The notes under the pieces: model-generated
The model's database searches: none
What the model saw: only the letters and a program-made list of their open reading frames with translations
Told to the model about the DNA's origin: nothing
Position numbers and translations under genes: made by a program
DNA from: Lentisphaerae bacterium GWF2_50_93
Lineage (GTDB): Bacteria; Verrucomicrobiota; Lentisphaeria; Victivallales; GWF2-50-93
NCBI GenBank assembly: GCA_001804815.1
Contig: MHBI01000010.1
Span: 85,300 to 149,299, forward strand
DNA: 64,000 bases
Direction of reading: 5' to 3'
Shown here: positions 10,298 through 17,777 of the stretch, in pieces
Layout: every line of letters begins with the position of its first letter
Numbering within the stretch: the stretch's first letter is position 1

Positions 10298-10623
10298 TCC
10301 GTTGTTTTATTTGTCTTTAAAACAACTCACCTTTTGATTGCCTCAAACCCTACTGTCTGGTTGACTGTTAAAATCCTTTCTGATATGTCTTAAACCCTGT
10401 TTTATCAGACTTTGCTGTCCTTCCCGTATCAATGCTCGGACTCGGTGTTTTCAGCAGCTAAAAACCCTGTTTCCGCAGAGTTAGGTAAGAAAAAAATGCT
10501 TCTCAGGTAAGAACTCCTCTATGGCGTTGTCTATGAAAAAAAGGTGATTCAGGTAAGTAGAGACATTAGTTTGAGTAATAAAGCAGAGCGATTCACCTAT
10601 GAGGATTCTTCATTTTAGGTAAG
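10298..10623 (+). repeat. motif array 2 (iteron-like, duplicate of array 1)
   Basis: The second copy of the 280-bp segment, extended by one motif. AGGTAAG occurs at 10483, 10505 and 10551, GAGTAAT at 10573, and AGGTAAG at 10617, with steps of 22, 46, 22 and 44. The first four keep an exact offset of 777 from array 1, although GAGTAAT and AGGTAAG are exchanged at two places. The motifs were therefore kept in phase while the sequence between them drifted. Confidence 0.6.
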
Positions 10624-10727
10624 AATGTTCGGTGTTGCTGTATTTAAGTTTACAGGATGAGATGAATCAGTTTGCCTCCTTCCTGTGTTTGTCTTTAAAC
10701 CATGTCGGACTGAATCATGCCATGTCG

Positions 10728-11351
10728 TTATTCCATTTGATTTATCAGCTCCTCAATTGCCGTTGGTATTAAGCTCTTCCAGTCACATTTCTTCATGTAG
10801 TATTCAGTCAGTTCCTTCTTCTCCCTAACCTTCTTCCTATTCACAGGCAGATATTTCCCATATTCGTCAGTGAGAGTCCTGTCTTCAAGCTGAGTCCAGA
10901 TGTCTATTGGGGACAACATGCCGATTGTGAAATAATTGTTCTGCTTGACGGTATCATGGATGGCAAACATGTCCTTGAAGCCAGTTACTGCCGTATATGA
11001 CACCTTCTTGGTCTCGTCAAGCCAGAACAGGAGCTTTGAGGATTCTTCTGGCAGGGCTTCAAGTCTGAGCTTGATGCTGAGATACCACCAGCCAGCTTTC
11101 AGCTTCTTCAGAGATTCCTTGACTTCTGCCTTGGTGAACGTTAATGGCTTGCCGTCAAATCCTGTCTGTTCCATCAGTTCAAACATTTTCGGAACCCACG
11201 ATGGAACGCCTGTTCTGCCTTTTTGCCAGTGCTGGAGAGCTGAGAGATTGACGTTCATGATGCTGGCGAGTCTGTACAGGGTAAGACTGTGCTTCTTGCA
11301 GAAATCGTCAATTATATCCTTGCCAAGTCTGCCCGTGCTTTTCTTTTTCAT
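10728..11351 (-). CDS. Xre-like DNA-binding regulator of the element
   Basis: A 207-residue protein. An N-terminal helix-turn-helix (about residues 8-57, LTLYRLASIMNVNLSALQHWQKG) resembles Xre/Cro-type repressors. The remaining 150 residues are a separate domain I do not recognise (GWWYLSIKLRLE, then a basic KYLPVNRKKVREKKE segment). I chose the ATG at 11351 because AAGGA lies 6 bases upstream of it; an ATG five codons earlier lacks a site. It is divergent from the gene at 11612, and the 260-bp gap contains two near-perfect palindromes, so autoregulation and control of the divergent operon are likely. A replication-initiator role cannot be excluded, given the repeat arrays directly downstream of it. 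Confidence 0.7.
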   Translation of the reverse strand: MKKKSTGRLGKDIIDDFCKKHSLTLYRLASIMNVNLSALQHWQKGRTGVPSWVPKMFELMEQTGFDGKPLTFTKAEVKESLKKLKAGWWYLSIKLRLEALPEESSKLLFWLDETKKVSYTAVTGFKDMFAIHDTVKQNNYFTIGMLSPIDIWTQLEDRTLTDEYGKYLPVNRKKVREKKELTEYYMKKCDWKSLIPTAIEELINQME

Positions 11352-11412
11352 AAGCATTCCTTTCATGTGTAATCATTAAAACTATACCAGCAAAACCTGT
11401 TTTCAAAGGATT

Positions 11413-11433
11413 ATATGCCACATACTGGTATAT
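11413..11433. promoter_or_regulatory. palindromic operator 1
   Basis: ATATGCCA, five bases CATAC, TGGTATAT: an inverted repeat with one mismatch. It lies 62 bases upstream of the regulator start. Its centre is 51 bp (about five helical turns) from that of operator 2. A lone half site, TATACCA, lies at 11383-11389. Confidence 0.6.
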
Positions 11434-11463
11434 GCCTGTTATCTACATTTGACCTGTCATGAC

Positions 11464-11484
11464 ATATACCACATTCTGGTATGT
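11464..11484. promoter_or_regulatory. palindromic operator 2
   Basis: ATATACCA, five bases CATTC, TGGTATGT: the same design as operator 1, with one arm mismatch and nearly the same spacer. It is placed between the divergent regulator and the operon at 11612. It probably binds the Xre-like protein encoded next to it. Confidence 0.6.
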
Positions 11485-11545
11485 TTTAGGGGTTTGCGGA
11501 TGTTTCCAGAACGTGCCTGTCAGCTATTTGCAGGATTCTGATTGC

Positions 11546-11574
11546 TTGAAGATTCGCTCGTAAATTTGTATATA
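11546..11574 (+). promoter_or_regulatory. putative promoter of the four-gene accessory operon
   Basis: TTGAAG (11546-11551), a 17-bp spacer, then TATATA (11569-11574) followed by TTG. Transcription would start near 11580, about 30 bases before the first start codon. The motif AGGTAAG (11597-11603) lies between the start point and the ATG at 11612 and may double as the ribosome binding site. Confidence 0.45.
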
Positions 11575-11611
11575 TTGTCGCCACTAAATTTTTAACAGGT
11601 AAGAAATATCA

Positions 11612-11809
11612 ATGGTACGGGCAAGGAAAATAGTTCTGGTTCTGAGCAAGTTTGGTGGTGTAACAGAAGTCACCTATGAGAATCCAATTACGATTCAGAA
11701 AGCTGAATCAGAAATTATAGACGACTCTCATTACCTGTGGGTTTTGGAATTAACGAACGGGAAGAAAATCAGATATGTCTACGGCAAAAAGCAAAGGAAT
11801 ACGAAGTGA
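11612..11809 (+). CDS. small protein of unknown function, first gene of accessory operon
   Basis: A 65-residue basic protein (starts MVRARKIVLVLSKF, ends KKIRYVYGKKQRNTK). No domain or membrane segment is recognised; the pattern suggests a small beta-rich fold. An AGGTAAGA sequence lies 8 bases upstream. Only two bases separate its stop from the next start codon, so the two are probably translated together. It is a plausible gene because of promoter, spacing and operon position, not because of homology. Confidence 0.5.
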   Translation: MVRARKIVLVLSKFGGVTEVTYENPITIQKAESEIIDDSHYLWVLELTNGKKIRYVYGKKQRNTK

Positions 11810-11811
11810 AT

Positions 11812-12258
11812 ATGACACAGAGGAAGATATCTGCGAAATGGTATATCAGTCCAAGAGGGAGATTGATTGAAGTTACGAGGGGAACACATATCGAACAGGT
11901 AGCTTTTGAGCCGAGGACGTTCGGGCTGACGAAACAAGAAGTGGACAGGATTTACAGGAAGCACCATGAAGAATGTTATGTAGAGAGATGGGCGAGGCAG
12001 GAGATAATGCTGGGGCTGATGAAAAAGGGATGGATACGGGTGCTGATTGATAAAAATAACTACGTCAATTTTGAGCTGGCTTACACGATGGATAGACATG
12101 TAAATAATATTTTCGTGATGCTGGAACATATCAAGAAGATTGTTGGGAAAAGGAAGTACAGGAGGATGGGACTTAGGGTTATCCAGTCGGGATGTTGTCT
12201 GGTTCATAAATATGACATGAGTGGGGAAGATAATTTTATAGAGGAGATGGGAAAATGA
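11812..12258 (+). CDS. unknown phage/plasmid-type protein (WYISP...GWIRV)
   Basis: A 148-residue protein; the ATG at 11812 is chosen because it follows the previous stop by two bases. It opens KWYISPRGRLIEV, continues THIEQVAFEPRTFGLTKQEV and has a central GWIRV element. I have seen this arrangement in uncharacterised phage and plasmid proteins that start 'W-I-S-P-x-G' and carry 'E-x-x-x-x-x-x-x-GWIR'; this is from memory and gives no function. The last codons overlap the next gene by four bases (ATGA), indicating translational coupling. Confidence 0.6.
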   Translation: MTQRKISAKWYISPRGRLIEVTRGTHIEQVAFEPRTFGLTKQEVDRIYRKHHEECYVERWARQEIMLGLMKKGWIRVLIDKNNYVNFELAYTMDRHVNNIFVMLEHIKKIVGKRKYRRMGLRVIQSGCCLVHKYDMSGEDNFIEEMGK

Positions 12259-13217
12259 AGCACCGATTCAGGAAAGCGATGTTCCGATACTTGCTGGAGA
12301 TAGTCAGTGAAGGTGATGGTGATGCGACAGGCAGAATCATTCAGGACTTATCAAGACAGACACGTAATGCAAATGTCCAATTTCAGCTTTGTGAGACTGC
12401 CGTCAGGAAAATTGAGGGAAAGTCATTCGTAGCACACAAGGATGTCGAGAAGATAATTGAGTTCGTCTGTGATAGTGCAAAGAGGATTGGAGTCTACGAC
12501 AAGGGAACTGCTACAAGGATACTGAGTCTAATCATGACTGATTCAATTATCAAACGTGCGTATGCCGAGATTGCAGAAGCAATGGTTTTCATATTGGATG
12601 ACAGGGGAATGAGTGAGAATATTTTGAAAAGAGCGTTCGAGATATTTAAGAGTGATATGCAGAACAGAACCAAGCACATATTAATTTCTGAAAACGCCAT
12701 TGAAGGAATCAGCAAAGATGAGCATTATACATGCTCTACATTGGAGTTCGTCAGATTGGCTTATTGTTGGATTGGAGTCGGACGGGACATTGAATACGCA
12801 AAGGAAATAGTGGGGTATGGGAGTCCGTATGCTGTTGGATTTACAGAATACTTAGAGCTGGCTGAATTCTATATCAACTATCCAGAGGAACGTTACACGG
12901 CATTCAAGTTTTTCCGAAGAGCCGAAGAACAGGCGAATGACTTTGACGACTACTGCTGCCTGTGTCACGATTTATACTTGTTGGTTCAGAACGATGTTTG
13001 GGCAATGCAAATTTTCGACAAATGCCGAACCATGGCGAAGACTGCCGATGACTTTACGAGATTGGGCGAAATTATCGGAAACAAGAACGGTTTGCCAAAT
13101 ATGGATTTGTGCAGAGAGATGTTTGCGATGGCAATGGAAAGGGCAATGACAGACGAAGAGAAAAGTTGTGTGCAGGATAGTTGGGAGAACGTCATGGAAG
13201 AACACGAAATTTACTGA
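12255..13217 (+). CDS. helical protein of unknown function in accessory operon
   Basis: A 320-residue, Cys- and Met-containing protein that looks almost wholly alpha-helical, with repeated pairs of helices (for example the WIGVGRDIEYAKEIV and YTAFKFFRRAEEQANDFDDY segments) that recall TPR/Sel1-like or HEAT-like solenoids. No signal peptide or catalytic motif is visible. Its ATG overlaps the previous stop (ATGA). No function can be assigned; a scaffold or sensor role would fit a solenoid. Confidence 0.6.
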   Translation: MKHRFRKAMFRYLLEIVSEGDGDATGRIIQDLSRQTRNANVQFQLCETAVRKIEGKSFVAHKDVEKIIEFVCDSAKRIGVYDKGTATRILSLIMTDSIIKRAYAEIAEAMVFILDDRGMSENILKRAFEIFKSDMQNRTKHILISENAIEGISKDEHYTCSTLEFVRLAYCWIGVGRDIEYAKEIVGYGSPYAVGFTEYLELAEFYINYPEERYTAFKFFRRAEEQANDFDDYCCLCHDLYLLVQNDVWAMQIFDKCRTMAKTADDFTRLGEIIGNKNGLPNMDLCREMFAMAMERAMTDEEKSCVQDSWENVMEEHEIY

Positions 13218-13346
13218 CAAGGACAAGGATAAGAAAAACAGTCAGTTATCTTTTTTGAAATATGCAGGGTACTGGCAGGGGTGTAAAAAAAGTGGGTGAT
13301 GGAAGATGGGATTTTCAGAAATCAGAAATAGAATGTCAGGGATAAT

Positions 13347-13718
13347 ATGAATAGGAATGACAAGGCAAGCGTTGGGATATTCTGGATTGACTGTAAGGAG
13401 ACAGGCAAGATAAGGATTTTCGCTGACTGTGTTTTATTAAAGGATTCAGAACTGTACTGCAATCACAGGGTTCATTCGTTGGGGCATTTCCAGCTTTGGG
13501 CAAGTGTGCAGAAACGAAATCTGAAGTGGATAGGCGTTGAATATGAATCAATACCGAGGGGACGTGTGGTTTGGTCGGAAGGCGTGTTCTTTGTTTATGC
13601 AAATAGGATTGCAGAGGGCAAGAGGATTCAGAAAAAGATATTGGAAACGTTCGGAATAAAAACACAAAAAACCAAGTTTAATTTCAGCGATGAGCACTAC
13701 GAAATTCACAAGTTCTGA
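13347..13718 (+). CDS. conserved unknown protein with PRGRV motif
   Basis: A 123-residue protein preceded by AGGGAT. It starts with a beta-hairpin (VGIFWIDCKETGKIRIF), then HVHSLGHFQLW-like and ESIPRGRVVW elements, and ends near SDEHYEIHKF. This combination (front-end 'GIFW', 'PRGRV', final 'D-x-H-Y') matches my memory of a widespread small uncharacterised family in bacteria, often on mobile DNA. No function is known to me. It is separated from the upstream operon by 130 bases and may have its own promoter. Confidence 0.55.
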   Translation: MNRNDKASVGIFWIDCKETGKIRIFADCVLLKDSELYCNHRVHSLGHFQLWASVQKRNLKWIGVEYESIPRGRVVWSEGVFFVYANRIAEGKRIQKKILETFGIKTQKTKFNFSDEHYEIHKF

Positions 13719-14030
13719 AAATGTTGACAATTTTATTACCTGTCTGAGTAAAGAAAAACAGCGTGGTTTTGGGGAAGAGCCACTAAACGTGCCACATTGA
13801 GGGGGTGCCAGGTAAGTAATTGCCAGCCCACTCAACATTGCTTTTGAAAAAAGTTTCAGAAGTATTTTCCAGCCAGCGATTCTATCAAAAAAACCAATCC
13901 GAAATAATGAAGTCAGAGAAGTATATATTGGCGTGTTAAAAGAAACGAGCGATAAGCTGGACAGCGAATCTTAGGCATATTTCGGGCGTGTTAAAAACAT
14001 AGCCTTATATTTAACAGCAGGAGACAACCA
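13719..14030. other. 312-bp gap before recombinase, with paired direct repeats
   Basis: No gene. GGCGTGTTAAAA occurs twice, at 13930-13941 and 13985-13996, 55 bp apart (about five turns). One AGGTAAG motif lies at 13810 and a TATATATTGGCG promoter-like string at 13922. The paired repeats upstream of a serine recombinase gene could be recombinase-binding subsites, or operators. Confidence 0.4.
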
Positions 14031-14630
14031 ATGACAGACAAAATAATGAAGTGTGTCATATATCTGAGGGTTTCTACTTTGGAACAGAATCCAGCGAACC
14101 AGTTGTCAGAACTGAGGAAATACTCAGAAAAAATGGGATGGCTGATTGAAGACGTGGTTGAGGACAGGACATCAGGAGGGAAAGGATTGGAGGAGCGAAC
14201 AGGGCTTAAAAAGGTGTTCGACATGGCAAGGCAGGGAAAATACGATGTCTTGCTTTTTTGGAGTCTGGACAGATTCAGCAGAGAGGGTTCACGCAAGACG
14301 CTGGAGTATTTGACAGTTCTGGACAGTTATAAGGTTAGATATCACAGTTTCACGGAACCTTACATATCGTCACTGGGGATATTTGCAGACTGTATCATAA
14401 GTTTGCTGTCTACATTGGCGAAGCAGGAAAGAATCAGGATTTCAGAACGCACAAAAGCTGGACTGAAGGTTGTGGCGGAAAGAGGCGTGAAGCTTGGCAG
14501 ACCGAAAACAGCAAGAGCAGTAATCCAGAAGGCAAAGGAACTGAGGAAGCAGGGCAAATCGTTTACTGAGATAGGCAAGGAGATGGGATACACGAGGACA
14601 AGGGCATTTCAACTGTGCAAATGCTCCTGA
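14031..14630 (+). CDS. small serine recombinase (resolvase/invertase family)
   Basis: A 199-residue site-specific recombinase. The catalytic domain shows Arg13 and Ser15 in YLRVSTLEQ and the D80-R81-x-x-R84 set in WSLDRFSREG, matching the resolvase pattern R8, S10, D67, R68, R71. After the long linking helix (TLAKQERIRISERTKAGL) comes LGRPK and a C-terminal helix-turn-helix of about 45 residues. AGGAG (14019-14023) lies 7 bases from the ATG, which decides this start over one five codons later. It would cut and rejoin DNA at crossover sites. It is the only complete recombinase in the region bounded by the 29-bp repeats and is the natural candidate for moving it. Confidence 0.9.
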   Translation: MTDKIMKCVIYLRVSTLEQNPANQLSELRKYSEKMGWLIEDVVEDRTSGGKGLEERTGLKKVFDMARQGKYDVLLFWSLDRFSREGSRKTLEYLTVLDSYKVRYHSFTEPYISSLGIFADCIISLLSTLAKQERIRISERTKAGLKVVAERGVKLGRPKTARAVIQKAKELRKQGKSFTEIGKEMGYTRTRAFQLCKCS

Positions 14631-14647
14631 AATGAAAAAGGGAAGAA

Positions 14648-15601
14648 ATGGACATTGAAACAAAATCCAGACTGATTGAGAAGGCGACATGCTTTTATGA
14701 AAAGGCGTTTGCCAGTTCTGAACACGCAAGGAAATGTCTGGAGAGCGAAGGCATTACGGACAACAGGCTGTATGAACGCCACAGGATAGGCTTTTCTGAC
14801 GGTTCACTGGTAAAAGCACTGCCAAAGCAGGGAAGAATCATAGACGAGCTTAAATCTATTGGGATATTGAATCAAAACGGAACCGAGCTTTTCAAGGGCT
14901 GTGTCACGTTCCCGATAATGGACGAGGATGGCAAGCCTGTGAACATATGCGGTTACAATCCAGAATCAAAGACTTACCTGTACCTGCCGAACAACACTAA
15001 CACCGTATGGAACATGGAAGCGAAGAAGCTTTACGATGAGATGGTAGAATCCGAATCAATCATGGATGCGTTGAAACAAGAGATGTCAGGAATCAAGAAT
15101 GTGATGGTTGGAAAAACAAAATCCAATCTTCCAGCAACAAAGAAGACGAATGAGGGAACTGTCATTGAACGTGGCTTGAGGAAATACACAATTATCGGTC
15201 TTGAGAAAACAGAAAACAAAATGAAAGCCACGGTGAAAATAGAGAAGGCAGGGAGATTCCACGTAGACACGATAAACTTCTACAGTTCCAGAGAAAGAAA
15301 ACTTCTTTGTCAGGAGATATGCAGGACATTTGAAGAACCGCCAGAAGTGATAGAAGCTGATTTGAACAGCATAATCAGCCTTGCCGAGTCCAATGCCATA
15401 GACGATGGAAAAAGCCAGAGGAATAGCGATAAGCCATATCAGATGACACAGCAGGAGGAGAGAGAAGCTACTGAATATGGCAAATCTGAAAACCTGATTG
15501 AAAATATATTGAAAGGGACGAGGTGCCATTCCAAGCAAATTGTTGATAAGAAGGATTATACGTTGATAATATATAGTGATTTAGATCGTGCAGTCGGCTG
15601 A
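14648..15601 (+). CDS. C-terminally truncated primase-like protein
   Basis: A 317-residue protein 17 bases after the recombinase gene. Residues about 14-110 resemble the N-terminal core of DnaG-type primases (EHARKCLESEGITDNRLYERHRIGF, ELFKGCVTFPIMDEDGKPVNICGY, TYLYLPNN, VWN). An ESIMDAL stretch fits the start of a TOPRIM domain, then a beta-rich region follows (GRFHVDTINFYSSRERKLL). In the longer proteins I recall, a helicase-like part comes after the point where this one loses similarity (near residue 292, ILKG). The last 25 residues look foreign. It is probably an inactive remnant or a minimal priming protein; the family assignment is moderate. Confidence 0.6.
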   Translation: MDIETKSRLIEKATCFYEKAFASSEHARKCLESEGITDNRLYERHRIGFSDGSLVKALPKQGRIIDELKSIGILNQNGTELFKGCVTFPIMDEDGKPVNICGYNPESKTYLYLPNNTNTVWNMEAKKLYDEMVESESIMDALKQEMSGIKNVMVGKTKSNLPATKKTNEGTVIERGLRKYTIIGLEKTENKMKATVKIEKAGRFHVDTINFYSSRERKLLCQEICRTFEEPPEVIEADLNSIISLAESNAIDDGKSQRNSDKPYQMTQQEEREATEYGKSENLIENILKGTRCHSKQIVDKKDYTLIIYSDLDRAVG

Positions 15602-15960
15602 GTTGGAGTTAGAAAAACTCGAAGATTAGGAACCGGGAAATGGGATGTCCAGGAGGGGAACCGAAAGCCGGTGCCATGCCAATGCCGTTAACTTAAGCGT
15701 AATGTCTTTACATATAGATCGTGAAGAACGGGGCCAGGCTCCCGCAATTGACAAAACGGGAGACCGGAAGTTTTATGCAGAGGCAACTGACGACGAATGA
15801 GACAACGACGAAACGTTGTACAGGAATTTATGCCTGATCTCCGTGTAACCTGCGGAATTGGACTTAGCGCGACTATTGAACGAGGTGATTTCAAAACTAC
15901 GATTTTGGGCGTTTGATGGTTGTTTTGTCGAAAAAGTATCAATCACTGTCGAATAGATAA
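15602..15960 (+). ncRNA. candidate structured RNA or intron fragment
   Basis: There is no open frame, but the pairing is strong. GAGTT/AACTC lies at 15606-15620. CTCCCG (15739-15744) can pair with CGGGAG (15757-15762). An alternative nested set is GGAGA (15759-15763) with TCTCC (15838-15842), AGGCA (15781-15785) with TGCCT (15830-15834), and ACAACG (15803-15808) with CGTTGT (15814-15819). The GTGCAG just upstream (15588) and the GGAACCG/GAAAGCCGG elements recall the 5' domain of a group II intron that could have interrupted the primase gene, but no reverse transcriptase or domain V was found. Function unknown. Confidence 0.35.
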
Positions 15961-15978
15961 GAATTTAACTTTGGGTAT

Positions 15979-17648
15979 ATGCAAATGAATGAGGTCTTCA
16001 AATGGATTCCTCTGTCTTTTTTTCTGTCACTCCTTTTTACATTGCACGCATGGGGTGATACCAGGAAACAGCAGGAGGTTTCATCGGCGAAGATAAGACC
16101 TGAGGAGACGATAAGCTCCGAAGGGATAAGGCTGCGCGTCTTCAAGGATGCAACCCCTCGTCCGTTGCCGGCACTCTCCGCTACAAGCTACAGGAGATCC
16201 AAGGCCGGCGAGAAGACAGAGCTGTACAAGGCCCATGATCTTTGGCTCCACGACCAATATGTCGCAAGCTGGGGGTGCGATGACGGATTCATCACTGCGT
16301 ACAAGATGACGATGCCCTCTCCCCCTTCGGAGACAAGGTCATCGAAAAGGCCGAATATGACAAATGGAAGCTGGCGCTGAAGCCGGACTGGAAAGAGGGC
16401 GCAGGCATCGAATGGCTGAAGTATCTCACTGGAAACAGGATCAAGGAGGGGCCGGAACAACTGCTTAAGGATATCCCCAAAAAATACAATATCTCACGGT
16501 ATCGCTGCCAAAATGCAGCGGATGATTCCTGTTTCCAGCTCTACACTGCGGAGTCCTCGGACCGCCCCGGGGAAAGGTACACGCTCATCTATGAACTGCC
16601 GAAGAATTCGGAATTTGAAAAAAATGAAAGGACGGTTCAGCAGTCAATACAGTCCATAAGCTTCTTTCCTCCGAAAAAAAACGAAGACAACGAGAAGCAG
16701 AAGCTGGCGGGTAAGACAAGCAGGAAGAAGGACTGGTCACCGGAATACATTGAAAGCAGGGAGAATGTGATCAGGAACATCCAGAACCTGAAGGGATGGT
16801 GGTATCTTGAGACGGACAACTTCGTAATTGCGTCAGATCTCAAGAACAAGAAGACAATAAGCGAGCTGCAGGTGAATCTTGAGAAATGCCGATCCGTGTT
16901 CAACCAATATTATCCCCAGCAGCATCCGCTGAAGGCAGTAAGCGTATGCAAGGTGTTTGAATCGAGGGATGAATACCAGGGATATGTCGAAGATAAGTTT
17001 TAATGGTCCGTTGGCGTATGGATGCCGATGCGGAAGGAGCTCGCAATCTCTCCGTCCGAACGGGGGAGCGCATCCGACAAGAGGGAAAGGCTTATTGACG
17101 TGGTCTTCCACGAGGCTTTCCACCAGTATATCTTCTATGTCGCCGACGAATATGCCGCCGCAGTCTGGTTCAACGAGGGCAATGCATGCTACTTCCAGGG
17201 AATTGATTTCATTTCCGGTGAAAAGGCAAAGATCGAGCCCACCAGCCGCTGTGCAAAAATGAAAGAGATCGCGGTCTCAGGAAAAATCAAGGTCGAGGAT
17301 TTCATCCAGATGAAGCATGTTGACTTCTACGCGAAAAGGGACACCAGCTATCCGTTCAGCTGGGGGCTCATGTTTTTCCTCCACAAGGGAGCCCCTGTAA
17401 TGAAGGATAAGAACAAATATTCTGAAATCCCGGGTAAATATTTCAGCGCACTTCTGGAGCTGAGGGATGGCGACAAGGCCACAGCCAAGGCGTGAGAAGT
17501 GATTGACATGAATCGATTCAACAGGGACTTCAATGATTTCTGGAAAAATGACGGAATGATCAAAAAAGCCGCTTCGTACGACCCCGTCTCCGAAAAGGAG
17601 AAGAATGCCCGGAAGTCCACTCCAGTAACCGCACCGGCAGGCAAATAG
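15979..17648 (+). pseudogene. decayed HExxH peptidase-like secreted protein
   Basis: The remnant of a roughly 555-residue exported protein with three lesions. The first part (from 15979) carries a signal peptide (WIPLSFFLSLLFTLHAWG). Near base 16314 one base is missing, and the frame continues as ALSPFGDKVIEKAEYDKW. An in-frame TAA stops it at 17001 (EDKF, stop, WSVGVWMPMRKELAI), and an in-frame TGA at 17493 precedes EVIDMNRFNRDFNDFW. The part after the first stop contains VFHEAFHQYI, an HExxH zinc site followed by WFNEGNACYFQG, as in DUF1570-like metallopeptidase relatives. The gene probably no longer makes an active enzyme. It ends six bases before the right 29-bp repeat. Confidence 0.75.
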
Positions 17649-17653
17649 GGACG

Positions 17654-17682
17654 CACTTTCAGAAACGGGCGGACACACGCTT
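17654..17682 (+). repeat. right copy of 29-bp exact direct repeat
   Basis: Identical over 29 bases to 9261-9289, same orientation, 8.4 kb apart. It lies just after the decayed peptidase gene. Together the two copies bracket the recombinase, the primase remnant, the regulator and the unknown genes. Confidence 0.75.
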
Positions 17683-17732
17683 AACAGGCATGGATGAGCG
17701 AAAAAAAACGCAAAGGAATATGAAATGCCATC

Positions 17733-17765
17733 TTGCCAATATCGCATATATGCTATATATTGCGA
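17733..17765 (+). promoter_or_regulatory. higBA promoter with overlapping palindrome
   Basis: TTGCCA (17733-17738), 17 bp, TATATT (17756-17761): one mismatch from consensus in each box. The spacer holds the perfect palindrome GCATATATGC (17744-17753), and a wider inverted repeat TCGCA (17742-17746)/TGCGA (17761-17765) covers the -10 box. This is where a HigA-type antitoxin would be expected to repress its own operon. Confidence 0.6.
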
Positions 17766-17777
17766 CATGGAGAATAT

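Larger units (their letters stand above)
9194..10727. other. 1.5-kb non-coding region with duplicated motif arrays
   Basis: No convincing gene is present. The stretch holds the left 29-bp boundary repeat, two related arrays of short motifs, and between them a pyrimidine-rich then AT-rich tract (about 9830-10085, with many TTCTT and TTATTCTTAT runs on the plus strand). Such a layout is compatible with a replication or integration control region, but no complete DnaA box (TTATCCACA) was seen. Confidence 0.6.

Noticed and set aside
9706..10623. CRISPR-like spaced repeats
   Set aside because: The repeat is only seven bases, spacing is 22 or 46 rather than a constant 30-40, and no cas gene is present.
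9728..13816. AGGTAAG sites look like eukaryotic 5' splice sites
   Set aside because: All genes here are bacterial, with Shine-Dalgarno sequences and no interrupted frames at these sites; the similarity is chance.
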